From NCBI GenBank assembly GCA_002081555.1, contig MZNV01001196.1, positions 1-48,359 of the forward strand: a stretch of 48,359 nucleotides of DNA, given 5' to 3'. The translations under genes were made by a program, and so were the position numbers. This document shows, one piece after another, positions 46,650 to 48,359 of the stretch (positions are counted from its first letter, which is position 1; each line of letters starts with the position of its first letter). The DNA comes from Protostelium mycophagum. Its lineage: Eukaryota; Evosea; Variosea; Protosteliida; Protosteliaceae. The notes below the pieces were generated by a model that worked only from the letters and a program-made list of their open reading frames with translations, was not told the origin of the DNA and made no database searches.

Positions 46650-46750
46650 AGAGCTGCTGAAGACCTGCGGAGTCCGACTCCCTCGGTAACAAATTGAGTC
46701 ACGGTAGCTTACCGTGCGGGAGTCGGACTCCGCAGGTCTTTAAGAGCTGC
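46650..46750. mobile_element. 85-bp foldback/MITE-like element with 8-bp target-site-type repeat
   Basis: 46658-46742 starts TGAAGACCTGCGGAGTCC and ends in its reverse complement (GGACTCCGCAGGTCTTTA); 23 of the first 25 bases pair perfectly. It is flanked on both sides by the perfect 8-bp direct repeat AGAGCTGC (46650-46657 and 46743-46750). Internally, ACGGTA-gct-TACCGT forms a second hairpin. An 8-bp duplication is typical of hAT-superfamily transposition, so a non-autonomous hAT-like MITE is inferred; it has no coding capacity. Confidence 0.75.
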
Positions 46751-46799
46751 ATAAAGTTATTTCAAGACCCAGCTCTGTCCAAAAATGTAGAAATCGTTG

Positions 46800-47220
46800 T
46801 GAATTTGAAGATTTTTTAATTGTAGAACAGATAAGTGTCAAATGCTGATAGTGAGTAGATCATCAAGATGGTGCATGAAGTGATGCATCAACTTGTGCAA
46901 CTTGTTGTAACAATAGAAAATAAACCCTCCAAAGGTGAGATCTTTGACCATCGTGCGGTGCTGATCACAACAGAAATCAGAACAAACACAAATGACAGAG
47001 AGTTTCCTGCTCAGCTTGAAAAAGATCACACTATATAAATCTCATCTTATCAGAATAAAATATTCACAACTTTTATGCTTTTTATGTTATGCATGCTGTG
47101 CTACTGTGATATCCACATTGTATCATTATCATTATTTGTTGTAGAGAGTGTAGTTGGAGCATTTGACTTTATTTGACCGGCTATATCTTTCTTATGAGTC
47201 GTCTAATTCCAGCTTTGTTG
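46800..47220. other. AT-rich subtelomeric DNA
   Basis: No credible gene on either strand. Short frames at 46838-47029 and 47232-47447 lack domains. The stretch near 47245-47275 ('cacccaaaaataggtcagtt') resembles the terminal sequence of Tc1-like elements, but no matching opposite terminus was found. Confidence 0.3.
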
Positions 47221-47459
47221 ATGCCAGTTGATTGATAACACCCAAAAATAGGTCAGTTTTGTGCCATCAAATTAGTCTAAATATCAATCATAAGCAACAT
47301 AATTGCAATGCAAAAAAGTGTAGAACAAGTGTTCTACAGCTATATATGACATATAACCCTGTTACAAAGAGATATAATGGGCGTTATATAAAAGATCTAT
47401 GTAAGTGCAGTTACACTATAACTCCTGACAGTTATTGGCAGCAATGATAACCATACAAC

Positions 47460-48240
47460 AAGAAAGAAGTTGGAGAATATATATTTAGATACAATAAGTG
47501 TTAATTTTAGGTTCTAGACTTCCTCAGGAGATTTCTAGCTATGTTTTAGCTGCTCTGTCTCACAGTTCATTAACACTATTTGCCTCTTTATTCATTGCGT
47601 CGTCAACAGTGGAAATAGCGGTTAACGCAGATCTCCGATATGATCTGCGGTAAGAAGCGCAACTTTTGCTTTAACCGCTATTTCCGATTCCAGTGTTTGC
47701 AACGACGCAACGGTAAATCCTTTTCTTTGGGATTTTCAGAGATATTCAATAGGATTCAGATTAGGAGATTGTGCAGGCCACTCTAATAGTTGTATTCTTT
47801 TGCTCTGAAACCATTGTTTGACCTTCTTTAATGTGTGTTTGGGATCATTGTCTCATTGAAATATGATGTCTTCCACATCCATTCTAAATTTCTCTATAAA
47901 GCTGAATAATCCATTGTCTAGAATGTCCACATACTGATCAGAATCTATTTTTCCTTATATATGTATCATGTTCCCTACACCCTAGCCTATACAGCCCCAC
48001 ACTATAATGTTTTCTTCTTTAAATTTCTTTGTATCAATTATGGTGCTTATAACAGCTCTAAAAAGGATTTATAAGAATCACTGAAGATGGATGCAGATCA
48101 TTGAGGTAATATTTTTATAACCTCATAATGGTGCTTCCCATGTGCGTGCAGCATCAGGTACAACTTTTGCGCCTTAGAGTTATCTGGATGTAGCAAGAGG
48201 TGATCCTACTAGACATGGTCCTATCCCAACAGTATTTAAG
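47460..48240 (-). pseudogene. Decayed Tc1/mariner transposase remnant
   Basis: The minus strand reads, 5' to 3': KKFKEENIIVWGCIG (about 47980-48030), DQYVDILDNGLFSFIEKF, then [15 protein letters not shown] (about 47805-47850) and [17 protein letters not shown] (about 47745-47795), the DDE-domain signature; further on (47490-47590) NKEANSVNEL with DRAAKT follows, matching the family C-terminus. Several in-frame stops sit where Trp/Gln would be expected (e.g. after EYL), so it cannot make a transposase. The 5' part nearest the telomere is unrecognisable or missing. Confidence 0.75.
47597..47714. mobile_element. Second foldback element inside the transposase remnant
   Basis: GGAAATAGCGGTTAA (47612-47626) pairs perfectly with TTAACCGCTATTTCC, and the outer TTGCGTCGT / ACGACGCAA pair too, separated by unequal spacers. 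The core GCAGATC-tccgatat-GATCTGC is a nested hairpin. Protein alignment across it (KIPKKR ... NKEANSV) suggests it interrupts the transposase frame. No clear target duplication, so insertion is inferred. Confidence 0.55.
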
Positions 48241-48270
48241 GTTGGTGGCTCTGTAATGATCAGAACAAAT

Positions 48271-48359
48271 GGGTTTAGGGTTTTAGGGTTTAGGGTTTTA
48301 GGGTTTAGGGTTTAGGGTTTAGGGTTTAGGGTTTAGGGTTTTAGGGTTTTAGGGTTTAG
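48271..48359 (+). repeat. Telomeric repeat array, mixed TTTAGGG and TTTTAGGG
   Basis: 89 bases consisting only of seven TTTAGGG units and four TTTTAGGG units, after an initial GGG and ending with a partial TTTAG at the window edge. The G-rich strand points to the right, as expected for a right-hand chromosome end. It abuts AT-rich DNA without a degenerate transition. The order of 7- and 8-mers is irregular, with five 7-mers in a row in the middle. Confidence 0.95.

Noticed and set aside
47232-47447. Plus-strand 71-codon frame in the subtelomere
   Set aside because: AT-rich, low-complexity peptide without domain, inside sequence that resembles transposon flank.
1-48359. CRISPR arrays, bacterial operons, tRNA and rRNA genes
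   Set aside because: Looked for regular spacer-repeat arrays and cloverleaf or rRNA-like sequence and saw none; the intron-rich genes and telomere show a eukaryotic chromosome.

Overview
This is a eukaryotic chromosome end. The right edge (48271-48359) is a telomeric G-strand array of TTTAGGG and TTTTAGGG units. The rest is gene-dense, with multi-exon genes, short introns (mostly about 42-100 nt, usually gtgagt/gtaagt...ag) and short intergenic gaps. The gene content points to an amoebozoan, most likely a protosteloid or dictyostelid relative: a dictyostelid-type SHK kinase (kinase plus SH2), a fibro-slime/PA14 protein with dictyostelid-type Cys repeats and an NPxY tail, and a Fet3-like ferroxidase with a C-terminal membrane anchor. 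The species is inferred, not read from the sequence; Planoprotostelium/Protostelium is my best guess.

Layout, left to right. 566-4281 (+): a secreted, beta-helix-like type I membrane protein. 4816-7358 (+): a PTEN/tensin-family phosphatase with a C2 domain, fused in one reading frame to a C-terminal Vip1-like RRM. 7804-11679 (-): an LRR receptor-like protein with about eight membrane segments. 11915-15385 (+): a large protein that starts with a ferritin-like VioB/RebD-type domain. 15766-18480 (-): the SHK kinase. 19075-21427 (+): dihydroxyacetone kinase. 21893-26784 (-): an LRR-RCC1-BTB-BTB protein. 27020-28416 (-) and 29124-31864 (+): a divergent FTR1 iron permease / multicopper ferroxidase pair, the classical high-affinity iron uptake module. 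32321-32829 (+): a LITAF-domain protein. 33860-35369 (-): serine carboxypeptidase. 35678-37720 (+): sorbitol-dehydrogenase-type MDR enzyme. 37755-38664 (-): cytochrome b561. 39096-39553 (+): small mitochondrial-type protein, ATP synthase e-like. 39716-41428 (+): ZNF830/CCDC16 homologue. 41557-44588 (-): fibro-slime/PA14 adhesion-type receptor.

From about 44.6 kb to the telomere, intact genes stop. This subtelomere holds isolated exons, an 85-bp foldback element flanked by a perfect 8-bp direct repeat, a decayed Tc1/mariner transposase interrupted by another foldback element, and AT-rich DNA, then the telomere array.

The most unusual items are the phosphatase-C2-RRM fusion, the VioB-type ferritin-like protein with an unrecognised C-terminal half, the fibro-slime receptor with a Sib-like NPxY tail, the mixed telomere repeat, the foldback elements, and a recurrent GTTGTAG 3' splice-site heptamer. 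Exon boundaries were worked out by eye from reading frame, GT/AG sites and family alignment in memory; spans are more reliable than each internal junction.
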